A DNA stretch of 64,000 bases from Opitutia bacterium UBA4506 (GTDB taxonomy: Bacteria > Verrucomicrobiota > Verrucomicrobiia > Opitutales > Puniceicoccaceae): the NCBI GenBank assembly GCA_002388665.1, contig DGMY01000043.1, forward strand, positions 1-64,000. Reading direction: 5' to 3'. Position 1 is the stretch's first letter; each line of letters opens with the position of its first letter. Below, piece by piece: positions 26,269 to 34,224 of this stretch. The translations under genes and the position numbers were made by a program. Under the pieces are notes generated by a model. That model was not told the origin of the DNA and did not search any database. It worked only from the letters and a program-made list of their open reading frames with translations.

Positions 26269-27417
26269 ATGCTTCCATTCTCCTACGCAACTCGCAACTT
26301 ACTGCGGGATCCTTGGCGCCTTCTCCAGAAAGTGGGCGGCGCTACCATCGTGGTCTTCCTCATTTTCGCAGCTGGCTCGTTCAACCATGGGATGGACAGT
26401 ATTCTTAGCGCGAGCGGATCCCCCCGCAATGTCATCCTCCTCGGTGCAGGATCTGAAGAAAGTGTGGAACGCAGTGAAGTCCCCATTCAGGCAGAGACGC
26501 TCGCAGCAGCAGGGATTCGTGGGATCTCGACACGTATGAGTACTCCCGCAGTTTCCGGCGAGGTTCACTATATGGCAGAATTAGAGTTCCCTGATGGCAA
26601 AGAGTCACAGGCGCTACTTCGGGGGGTCACACCCGCTGCCTTTGAAGTTCATAACTCGGTTCGAATACTCGAAGGGCACTACCCCAAGCCAGGCGAGATC
26701 CTTGTAGGGAGGTTAGCTCATCACAACCTTGACGTCTCAAAGGAACAACTCGCTCCCGGCCAATCCGTCCGATTTGAAGGACAGGACTTTATCGTCAGCG
26801 GTATTTTCGCGGCACCGGGCACGGTAATGGAATCGGAGGTATGGTTCGATCGGAACGACCTCATGACCCTAACCCAGCGCGAAAGCCTTTCCTGTGTCGT
26901 AGTTCGACTGGATTCAGTGGAATCCTTTCCCTCCGCCGATTTATTCACTCGCCAGCGCCTCGACCTCGAACTTTCCGCGATCCGCGAGTCGGATTACTAC
27001 GCCAAGCTATCGACCTTTTATCGTCCGATTCGGACAATGACCTGGCTGACAGCACTACTCATCGCCGCGGGCGCCATCTTTGGGGGAATCAATATGCTCT
27101 ATGCCGCTTTTGCTTCAAGGATTCGTGAACTCGCCACCCTGCAAGCAATCGGATTCTCCCGCCCAGCGATCTTCATCTCACTGGTCGAAGAAAGTCTTCT
27201 AGCCACTCTACTGGGTACCCTCGTTGCGGCATTCGTCATGGTCTTTCTCTTGGAAGGTCAGACCGTAAATTTCTCAATGGGTGCATTTCAAATGATCCTC
27301 TCGGGCCCAACCGCACTGGCGGGCCTCCTTACCGGGCTGCTCCTCGGAGTGCTCGGTTCCATTCCACCAGCAATTCGATGCCTGGGCTCCACTCTCGCTA
27401 CAGCACTACGATCTTAA
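26269..27417 (+). CDS. FtsX-like ABC transporter permease
   Basis: A 382-residue permease of the FtsX/MacB type. It has an N-terminal helix (VGGATIVVFLIFAAGSF), a large periplasmic domain and three C-terminal membrane segments. The family hallmark ELATLQAIGFSRPAIFISLVEESLLATLLG lies between the last helices. It is the second permease of the operon, so the transporter is likely a heterodimer with the preceding, frameshifted subunit. It begins seven bases after the restored end of that gene. Confidence 0.88.
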   Translation: MLPFSYATRNLLRDPWRLLQKVGGATIVVFLIFAAGSFNHGMDSILSASGSPRNVILLGAGSEESVERSEVPIQAETLAAAGIRGISTRMSTPAVSGEVHYMAELEFPDGKESQALLRGVTPAAFEVHNSVRILEGHYPKPGEILVGRLAHHNLDVSKEQLAPGQSVRFEGQDFIVSGIFAAPGTVMESEVWFDRNDLMTLTQRESLSCVVVRLDSVESFPSADLFTRQRLDLELSAIRESDYYAKLSTFYRPIRTMTWLTALLIAAGAIFGGINMLYAAFASRIRELATLQAIGFSRPAIFISLVEESLLATLLGTLVAAFVMVFLLEGQTVNFSMGAFQMILSGPTALAGLLTGLLLGVLGSIPPAIRCLGSTLATALRS

Positions 27418-27429
27418 CCAACAACTACC

Positions 27430-27960
27430 ATGACCAAATCAACTACACTTATCGCCTGCATTCTCTCTTCGTTTCTCCTACTCGCCTGTAACAAGGACGA
27501 GGAAAATCAGACCAACAGTGCTCCAGAGGACGCTCTTACCTTTATCCTGAAATCCGCACCGTCAGGGGCAATCAGCGTCGGAGAGGCGCGCAAGAATATC
27601 CTTCCCGGAGAAACCGTCACGGTTACGGGTAGGGTCGGTGGAACCGTTCACCCTATCGCAGAAAAATATGCGTCATTCGTTCTTTTGGATTCTTCCATAA
27701 TTTTCTGCAGCGAGATGGGTGACGAGCATTGCGCCACCCCGTGGGACGCATGCTGCGAAGACGTCGATAATCTTGCCGCACATCGTACCAGTGTCCTCTT
27801 CTACGACGAATCCGGCCAACCCCTTGCAGTCGATCTAAAGAAGCAGGCCAACCTCACCCCGATGGATACGGTCACGGTGGTGGGTAGGGCTTCCGAAAAC
27901 TCGACGCCCGACAACCTTCTCCTCGTCGCGGAGGGCATTTACATCTCACCCGGACAGTAA
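27430..27960 (+). CDS. Cys-rich lipoprotein with OB-fold-like features, exporter-associated
   Basis: A 176-residue lipoprotein: the signal peptide ends in the lipobox LLLAC. The mature protein has a repeated GETVTVTGRVGG / MDTVTVVGRAS pattern typical of small beta-barrel OB-like folds, and an internal Cys cluster C-x6-C-x6-CC (FCSEMGDEHC to CCED) with Asp, Glu and His. It is the last gene of the exporter operon, 12 bp after the permease. The Cys cluster and the Cys-rich secreted protein upstream point to a metal or thiol substrate. That is inference, and the family has no name I can give. Confidence 0.65.
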   Translation: MTKSTTLIACILSSFLLLACNKDEENQTNSAPEDALTFILKSAPSGAISVGEARKNILPGETVTVTGRVGGTVHPIAEKYASFVLLDSSIIFCSEMGDEHCATPWDACCEDVDNLAAHRTSVLFYDESGQPLAVDLKKQANLTPMDTVTVVGRASENSTPDNLLLVAEGIYISPGQ

Positions 27961-28126
27961 AAAGGCTGGGCATAACCACCTGTACCCATGGGGGGCAATC
28001 CCCAGCCCCATTTACGGGAACGGTTGCAGTCGTTGCGAATGAGGCAGTGTGGATATTGGACTTTTCCTGGAACGCACGGCGTCCTAGCCTTATTCCTACT
28101 CTCACTGACCTTTCAAAATTCCCTCT

Positions 28127-30163
28127 ATGAAGGAGCCATCATTACCGCGGCATCAACGCCCATCCCAATTCGATCAATTTCTCTTCGGTGCCTGCTATTA
28201 TCCCGAACACTGGGATCGATCATGGATCGAAGCCGACGCGAGCATGATGCAAAAAGCGCATGTTAACGTCGTACGCATGGCAGAGTTCGCCTGGACTCTT
28301 ATGGAACCGAGGCGGGGGAAATATGACTTCAGTTTGTTCAAGGAAGCGGTAACGACACTCGAGCAAAGAGGGATCAAATCCATCCTCTGCACCCCAACAG
28401 CCACCCCACCCCGTTGGTTGACCTATGACAACCCTCAGTGGATGCGGGTCAATTCAGACGGCGTGCCCTTCTCGCACGGAACACGCCAGCACTGTTGTAC
28501 GAATAACCCTGAGTTCAGGAAGGAATCCAGACGGATCACAAAGGCGATGGCAGAGGCCTTTCGCGACATGCCATCGGTTATCGGATGGCAGACAGACAAC
28601 GAATTCTACTGTCACGTGGATGAATGCTACTGTGACTGCTGCCAGGATGAATTTCGCAAATGGCTGAAGATCCGCTACAACTCCTCTATCGAATCTCTGA
28701 ACGAGGCCTGGGGAACGGTATTTTGGAGCCAGCAGTACGACTATTTCGAGCAAGTGGAGATTCCCAGGAAATGGCTCCAGCCGGCACCGTGTAATCCGAG
28801 CGCCTTATTGGACTACCGTCGCTTTCTCAGCGACTCAATTACTTCCTTTCAGCGCGAACAAGTGGAGATTCTTCGCGCGAGGAATCCGGATTGGTGGATT
28901 ACTCACAACGGAATATTCTACAACATCGACTACTACAAGTTCGCCGAGGATCTGGATTTTCTTGCGGTCGACGTATATCCAGCCTTTTGGGGCACCCGCC
29001 CCCAGGATTTCATCGGAGCTAGTCGCCTGAATGAGCGCTGCCGACAGGCCTCAGGCACCTACATTGTCCCTGAACAATGTGGTGGACCCGGTGGCCAACT
29101 CAAATTCCTCCAACCCACTCCAGAGCCTGGTCGTATGCGGCTGTGGGCGTACCAATCCATCGCTCACGGAGCTGATGGCATGCTACACTTCCGTTGGCGC
29201 ACCTGCCGTTTCGGTGCTGAGATTCATTGGCATGGGATTATAGATCACGACAACGTTCCCCGCCGACGGTTTGAAGAATTTTCGCAGGAGGGAGAGGAGC
29301 TCCAACGGATAGGCCCACAAATCCTGGGTACGACAAAACGCGTGGAAATTGGGATCAGCTTCAGCTATGAACAGGACCATGCCCAGTCGGTATTGGATTA
29401 TTCAAGACCCCAACCCGATACTCAGCGTGAATTGGCTCTCGGAGAACTCATGCGGCAAAAATTTGCAGTCGGATATGTCAACGAAGATGACAGCTACGCG
29501 GGTCTCTCAATCCTAATCGTTCCTTCCGCAATTGTGATAACGGAGGACCGAGCCAGAAAGATTACGGACTTTGTCGCGGAGGGAGGAACTCTGCTGGTCA
29601 CTGCGACAAGTGGTCAAAGAAATACGAACAACCATGCGATCGAGCAGACTCCCCCGGGGTTGCTTCGCGAGGTTCTCGGAATAACAGTCGAGGAGTTTGG
29701 AAACATCGATCACCGCAAAATGAATCTCTGCGGCTCAACCTTCAGCACTCCCGCCCAATACTATGAGATCGTAGAATGCGCCGACGCCACGCCAGTAGCG
29801 CATTGGCGGTTCGAAGAGTTTCCCGACACCGAAGCGGCGCAAGGCAAGGTCGGGCTATCCTGCAATTCCTTCCAGAAAGGACGGGCATACTACCTCGGAA
29901 CATTTCTGAGCGAAGAAAACATCACCCCCATCTTGGAGATACTCTGCGACGCAGCTGGACTGTCCCCGCTGGCCAAAGCAGATCCAAATGTCTGCGTAAT
30001 CGAACGCCACGCAGAAGACCGTAAACTCACTTTCGTGCTGAATAACTACCCCGAAGCCAAACGAGTTGATGAACTTCCCGCCGGCCAGGAGTTGCTCACT
30101 GAGACCCCCTGCGAAGGTCAGATCATTCTCCCCCCATTTGGAGTTGCCATCGTCCGGTCCTGA
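28127..30163 (+). CDS. GH42 beta-galactosidase
   Basis: A 678-residue family 42 enzyme that releases terminal beta-galactose (some members act on alpha-arabinosides). The TIM barrel starts at FGACYYPEHWD. Acid/base Glu159 is in GWQTDNEF, and nucleophile Glu316 in YIVPEQCGGPG. The Cys set at 123/124, 162, 167, 169 and 171/172 resembles the structural zinc site of GH42. A trimerisation domain and a short C-terminal beta domain follow. There is no signal peptide, so it acts on imported oligosaccharides. It stands alone, 166 bp after the lipoprotein gene. ATG 28127 is well placed. Confidence 0.95.
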   Translation: MKEPSLPRHQRPSQFDQFLFGACYYPEHWDRSWIEADASMMQKAHVNVVRMAEFAWTLMEPRRGKYDFSLFKEAVTTLEQRGIKSILCTPTATPPRWLTYDNPQWMRVNSDGVPFSHGTRQHCCTNNPEFRKESRRITKAMAEAFRDMPSVIGWQTDNEFYCHVDECYCDCCQDEFRKWLKIRYNSSIESLNEAWGTVFWSQQYDYFEQVEIPRKWLQPAPCNPSALLDYRRFLSDSITSFQREQVEILRARNPDWWITHNGIFYNIDYYKFAEDLDFLAVDVYPAFWGTRPQDFIGASRLNERCRQASGTYIVPEQCGGPGGQLKFLQPTPEPGRMRLWAYQSIAHGADGMLHFRWRTCRFGAEIHWHGIIDHDNVPRRRFEEFSQEGEELQRIGPQILGTTKRVEIGISFSYEQDHAQSVLDYSRPQPDTQRELALGELMRQKFAVGYVNEDDSYAGLSILIVPSAIVITEDRARKITDFVAEGGTLLVTATSGQRNTNNHAIEQTPPGLLREVLGITVEEFGNIDHRKMNLCGSTFSTPAQYYEIVECADATPVAHWRFEEFPDTEAAQGKVGLSCNSFQKGRAYYLGTFLSEENITPILEILCDAAGLSPLAKADPNVCVIERHAEDRKLTFVLNNYPEAKRVDELPAGQELLTETPCEGQIILPPFGVAIVRS

Positions 30164-30258
30164 TTCCGAAACCCTCTAGGCCAGAGAACACCTCAAACCC
30201 ATTTGGGTCTGCCGATAAACGGCGGCTCAGATCCGGCTGAGAAAGATCGATCGACCCT

Positions 30259-30891
30259 CTAATTTAGCCGAGGGTCCACCAAATCTCTTCCCATATCCGC
30301 CACTACAGCCTGTTCGACCAGCTCCACATGCCCGTCGAAGAATAGCATATTCGCATGATTGTTATGGGGGTACTCAATGTACATGAGATTGTAGGGATTA
30401 TAGTAATACGCTCCCGTCGAAGTGGTAAGCCAAACTTTGTTCACAGGATCCTCTACCTCTCTTGCGGTTAACACCCCATTGGACCCCGAGGTCCCACAAC
30501 TTAGACTCGGAGCAAAATTCACAGGCAGTTCAGTAGAGGTAGCCGGATTCAGCAGCACGGTTGACGCGTCTTCTTCGACGTATCCGTTCGAGGTGCTGCT
30601 CCGACGAGTAATCGATATGTAGCTACTCAAAGCAATGTACCAGGGAGGATTGCTGAAACTGGAATTGGTAGCCTCCATCGGGAGTTTCCCCGAATTTTCA
30701 ACGACATACAACGCTGTGGCCTGACCCAATTGGCGCAGATTACTGGTGGAAGTCGCCGTCCACGATTTCTGACGAATGTTGCCCACGATGGGAATCAAGA
30801 TCGCGGCCAGAACGCCGATGATCGCGATCACTGATAATAACTCGATTATCGTGAAGGCCGCACTTGCGGGACTACTGGCATTTTTCCTCAT
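30259..30891 (-). CDS. Pseudopilin-like protein with prepilin N-terminus and FDGH end
   Basis: A 210-residue protein of the type II secretion pseudopilin-like kind common in Planctomycetes and Verrucomicrobia. After a short leader comes FTIIELLSVIAIIGVLAAILIP, a prepilin methylation/cleavage motif. The residue before the Phe is Ala rather than the usual Gly. The rest is a Ser/Thr-rich globular domain. Near the C-terminus NHANMLFFDGHVELV matches the DUF1559-style FDGH motif. ATG 30891 is preferred over one two codons earlier, and the difference is trivial. An operator-like palindrome sits about 46 bp upstream, tying the gene to the LacI-type regulator downstream. Confidence 0.8.
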   Translation of the reverse strand: MRKNASSPASAAFTIIELLSVIAIIGVLAAILIPIVGNIRQKSWTATSTSNLRQLGQATALYVVENSGKLPMEATNSSFSNPPWYIALSSYISITRRSSTSNGYVEEDASTVLLNPATSTELPVNFAPSLSCGTSGSNGVLTAREVEDPVNKVWLTTSTGAYYYNPYNLMYIEYPHNNHANMLFFDGHVELVEQAVVADMGRDLVDPRLN

Positions 30892-31215
30892 AGGCACTCA
30901 CCAAACTCCTCCGAAAACATACTGTCAAACGGAAATTCATAACGTCGTGATTTGTATCCAAACTGTCACACTTGCGGGGATAATCAACCCTAAAACCGAA
31001 CTAATTTATAGTGTCAGCGGGGACAATGAAGCCACAGGCTGTGCCTACTATAGACTTGCCTCGGCAGACATTCCGGAGCAAGTCCAGCGCGCTCCAAAAC
31101 CACGAGTTTCAGCTCCTCGGAAGAGCAACAGCCCGAGAAAAACTCTCCAGGGAGCGATCGACGCAGAAAGCAGTCGCTCCCCACCCCTGCATGATCGGCA
31201 TCGAGACTCCTGAAT
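30892..31215. other. Promoter region of the pseudopilin gene and gap to LacI gene 1
   Basis: This 324-bp gap holds the operator-like site at 30937-30950 and no supported gene. Both flanking genes are on the minus strand, so the promoter of the pseudopilin gene must lie here. Confidence 0.45.
30937..30950. promoter_or_regulatory. Predicted LacI-type operator, locus 1 site A
   Basis: TCATAACGTCGTGA is a near-palindrome with a central CG, a typical LacI-family operator shape. It resembles the sites at 34197-34210 and 37628-37645 (shared form TTCAyAnCGTtrTGA) and lies 46 bp upstream of the pseudopilin start. Confidence 0.55.
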
Positions 31216-32232
31216 CTAAAGAGTATGCCCCTCGCTGTAATGCAACGGGAGCTTGAGAGAAGGAAGCTGCTTATTGCCCTGTTTGATCTTCTTGAGGAGC
31301 ATCTTGACAGAGCCGATCCCCATCTCCCGAAAGGGAATGATCAGGGAAGCGACCTCGACACCATTGATATTGGCCGTCTCGTCAGAGAAAGTAATCAACG
31401 AAAGGTCCTCAGGAACTCGCAATCCTAGTTGTGCTGAGGCGTAGAGGACTGGGTAGGCATTGGATGGCGAGAACCCAATTACCGCCGTGGGGCGTTTCTT
31501 TGCGCTCAAATATTCTCGGCAGAGGGCCACACGCTCTTCTCTCGGAACATACTCTTCCCGGCCCCAGCGAGTGTGGGAGATTGAATACTTCTCGGCCTGC
31601 TTAATAAAAGTCCGATACCGAATATCCAATGACGCGGAATTACCGCTAACCACGCCGGTAAACTCAGAAAAGGCGATTCGCTTGTGACCGTCTGCTGCCA
31701 ATTGTTCTACGACGCCGGTAATCGCCCCCTTATCATCCGAATAGACGGAGTCGAAACGTGCCTTCCGGTTGAGCCAAATATTCGGAATTCCATTGGACCG
31801 TAGCAGCTCCTCGAATGCTTTCGGGACGTTATTGTAGTATGCGATCAGGACCCCATCGACCATACAATGCTTCATGATATGAGGAAGGACCTCCTTGTCC
31901 GTGAGTTTCTTATCGGGCAGCATACTCAACATCAAATGATAGCCGTGCGCCTCGAGTTCATCGCAGATTCCGGTAATCATCTGCTGAAAAATAGCACTCC
32001 GTCCAAGATCATTCGACATGATCAAAGCAATCGACCCAGACCGACCAGTGCGCATAGCACGGGCAGATTTGTTGGGGATGTAGCCCATCTTGTCGGCGAT
32101 CTCAACAATACGCTTACGAGTCGCTTCGTTGTAGGAACTACCGCTGCCACTAAGGATATGACTGACTGTAGATATAGATAGTCCGGATTTTTCCGCAACC
32201 TGTTTGAGAGTAACCCGCATTAGAGCTTTCAT
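31216..32232 (-). CDS. LacI-family transcriptional regulator (locus 1)
   Basis: A 338-residue regulator. The N-terminal helix-turn-helix is VTLKQVAEKSGLSISTVSHILSG, and the hinge follows in MGYIPNKSARAMRTGR. A periplasmic-binding-protein-like ligand domain makes up the rest. Start at ATG 32232 or 32220: both lie just before the DNA-binding domain, and neither has a good Shine-Dalgarno. The long frame upstream is not credible. Three similar palindromes within 6.5 kb suggest that it controls the pseudopilin gene, the divergent isomerase/DUF4838 genes and the PEP-CTERM gene at 37681. The effector is probably a sugar derived from the locus's target glycan. Confidence 0.9.
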   Translation of the reverse strand: MKALMRVTLKQVAEKSGLSISTVSHILSGSGSSYNEATRKRIVEIADKMGYIPNKSARAMRTGRSGSIALIMSNDLGRSAIFQQMITGICDELEAHGYHLMLSMLPDKKLTDKEVLPHIMKHCMVDGVLIAYYNNVPKAFEELLRSNGIPNIWLNRKARFDSVYSDDKGAITGVVEQLAADGHKRIAFSEFTGVVSGNSASLDIRYRTFIKQAEKYSISHTRWGREEYVPREERVALCREYLSAKKRPTAVIGFSPSNAYPVLYASAQLGLRVPEDLSLITFSDETANINGVEVASLIIPFREMGIGSVKMLLKKIKQGNKQLPSLKLPLHYSEGHTL

Positions 32233-32582
32233 TAGTAAGCAGAACGCCGGTCGATCAACCAAATTTTCTCGATGCGTTGAGTAAAATGCAACAAACGCGA
32301 CGGATTCTGAGGCGAATGAGGCGGCGGGAAATCGAGACACCTACCGGTTCAGAGCCTGCTGGAAAACGCGATTCGATCAATCCAATGACCACCCTGAGAC
32401 CGGAAAGAAAGCGGTCACCTGTTCGCGACAACAAAATGCGATTGAACGATGCACGGTTCCCCGCCCCACGGCGATAGTACGAGCCCGATCACATTTATGG
32501 GATCGCTATTCTGAAATCGAGCTCCCGCCTGCAACCGAGTGGCCCATACGAATCAGAACCTACGTGGGAATCGCCTTACCAG
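32233..32582. other. Gap upstream of LacI gene 1
   Basis: No gene or clear terminator is seen in these 350 bp. The region should include the promoter of the LacI gene. I found no copy of the locus 1 palindrome here, so there is no sign of autoregulation through it. Confidence 0.35.
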
Positions 32583-33248
32583 CTAAACGGAAACGGAAGA
32601 GAGCTCCTCCAAATTCAGAGTATCCTGGACAATGATCGCCTGCCCAAACCCCGCCTGCAATGGCACGTAGGAATCTTCCAACGGATTATCACCAATCATT
32701 GCCATATGGCCCGCAGGCACACCTGTTAACTCAAGTACCCGGCGCCAGAACGCGGGATCATGCTTCTGCCCCAGGCCATTGTTTGAACCGTGAACACCAC
32801 TCAACAACCCGATTCCATTGCTTCCTACGATCTCCGCCAGTTCCAGCTTCATCAGACATCCCATGTAAGGATTATTGCTGATCACCTGAATCTGATACCC
32901 ACGCCGATACAACTCATGCAATAACCGGACGCGATCCCAAAGAACCACAAACTCACCCAGGTGCCACTCGCGCATGGAAGCCATCACGCGATCATAATCG
33001 AGACCGAACTCGACAATGATGTCATCGTAGTCCCAAAACAGATTTTCCTTTATATAGTCGAGGATCTCGGACTCTGCTTTTTCACTGTGCTGCGCTCCGT
33101 ACCGGGCCAGTAACTCCAGCAGATAGTTCCCACCCAAGTGTCTGGGGTGGATCTGCGCCCCCGGAACTCTCTCATCAATCAGTGTGCCATCAATATCAAA
33201 GCAAACTGTCCTGATCTCAGGTTTCAGATGTAGGTTACTGTAGTCCAT
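32583..33248 (-). CDS. HAD-superfamily hydrolase (locus 1)
   Basis: A 221-residue HAD phosphatase. Motif I is CFDIDGTLIDE, motif II the Ser in VISNNPYMG, a Lys for motif III lies in GQKHDPAFW, and motif IV is MIGDNPLEDSYVPLQAGFGQ. ATG 33248 lies 14 bases inside the upstream isomerase gene, and a longer frame would reach further into it. The overlap implies coupled translation with the TIM-barrel isomerase. A sugar-phosphate phosphatase is the likely class. The substrate is unknown. Confidence 0.82.
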   Translation of the reverse strand: MDYSNLHLKPEIRTVCFDIDGTLIDERVPGAQIHPRHLGGNYLLELLARYGAQHSEKAESEILDYIKENLFWDYDDIIVEFGLDYDRVMASMREWHLGEFVVLWDRVRLLHELYRRGYQIQVISNNPYMGCLMKLELAEIVGSNGIGLLSGVHGSNNGLGQKHDPAFWRRVLELTGVPAGHMAMIGDNPLEDSYVPLQAGFGQAIIVQDTLNLEELSSVSV

Positions 33249-34173
33249 TTTGTAATTGTTTCCAAAACTGTTGATTCGCCGCATGATCGCGTTGCTCAAA
33301 GGTGATATTGCCAGCGTAGTCTACCGACTCTAGCGCGCGGATAAGCTCTTCCCATGGAATCGAGCCCTGTCCAACCGGTAGATGACTGTCCTCATCCCCA
33401 AAATTATCATGAAAGTGAACCTCTACGATCCTGTCCCCCAATGCTCGGGACAGTTCAACCGGATCAACATTGTTCCACTGACAATGCCCCGGATCGAGGC
33501 ACACTTTCAAATTCTCGCGATCAACCCGTTCGATGAACGATAGAAAAGCTTGCGCATCTGCATTGACTTCCAATGCCTCGATACAGGCAGTCTCTATCGT
33601 GACGGTGATATCGTGGGCCTTCGCCAGGTCACAAAGATTCCGGTAAACAAGAACCGAGTCGTCGACCATTGCCTCCAGGCCTCCATACCTCTTTCGCCCC
33701 TCGGCGTGCAACTGACGCAACGATATTTTTCCTTTCGAGAAATCGGTGGCACTGCTCCCGAGGTACCGCAGAGAAGTGAGCCCGTGCATCCAGCCCATAT
33801 GAGTGGTAAATCTCTTCAATCCCGCCAATGCCGCCAACTGGACAAGGATATCGTGACTCTCAAAAATCCAATCTACAGGTTCTCCGGGAGGAGGAAGCAT
33901 CTGATTGAAATGAGCTGATTCCATTGTCAGCCCCTCCTTTCGAACCGCGTCGCGAAACTCCCGCACACCGGCTTCACCTCGGGCATAAATCGTTTCCTCA
34001 GGAGAAGAATACACTGCTTTGCCACCGGATTTAGGATCCATTACGCAGAACAAATCCTGTGGGTAAACGCCGGAGAAACCCAGATCCCGAATGAACCGAA
34101 GACCTTCTTCCGATTCCTTCTCGAAGCTATCCAAGCCAAAATCGGCGACTAAATAGTTAAAATTTTGTTTCAC
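33235..34173 (-). CDS. Sugar phosphate isomerase/epimerase (AP-endonuclease 2-like TIM barrel)
   Basis: A protein of about 312 residues from the xylose-isomerase-like TIM-barrel superfamily, with metal-binding candidates in VTIETACIE, KVCLDPGHCQWN, EVHFHDNFGDED and ITFEQRDH. Such enzymes isomerise or epimerise ketoses or inositols. I start it at GTG 34173, preceded by an AGAAGAGAAG stretch. The alternative GTG 34200 would place the start codon inside the palindrome at 34197-34210. It is divergent from the DUF4838 gene and overlaps the HAD gene by 14 bases. Together they may process a sugar released by the extracellular DUF4838 protein, which is inference. Confidence 0.82.
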   Translation of the reverse strand: MKQNFNYLVADFGLDSFEKESEEGLRFIRDLGFSGVYPQDLFCVMDPKSGGKAVYSSPEETIYARGEAGVREFRDAVRKEGLTMESAHFNQMLPPPGEPVDWIFESHDILVQLAALAGLKRFTTHMGWMHGLTSLRYLGSSATDFSKGKISLRQLHAEGRKRYGGLEAMVDDSVLVYRNLCDLAKAHDITVTIETACIEALEVNADAQAFLSFIERVDRENLKVCLDPGHCQWNNVDPVELSRALGDRIVEVHFHDNFGDEDSHLPVGQGSIPWEELIRALESVDYAGNITFEQRDHAANQQFWKQLQNGLQ

Positions 34174-34196
34174 AAAGTCTTCTCTTCTTGATTTAT

Positions 34197-34210
34197 TCAC
34201 AACGTTGTGA
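34197..34210. promoter_or_regulatory. Predicted LacI-type operator, locus 1 site B (perfect palindrome)
   Basis: TCACAACGTTGTGA is a perfect 14-bp palindrome with a central CG, placed between the divergent isomerase (start 34173) and DUF4838 (ATG 34225) genes. It lies 14 bp before the latter's ATG, well positioned to block both units. Confidence 0.65.
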
Positions 34211-34224
34211 CTCTTTTCTCTACC

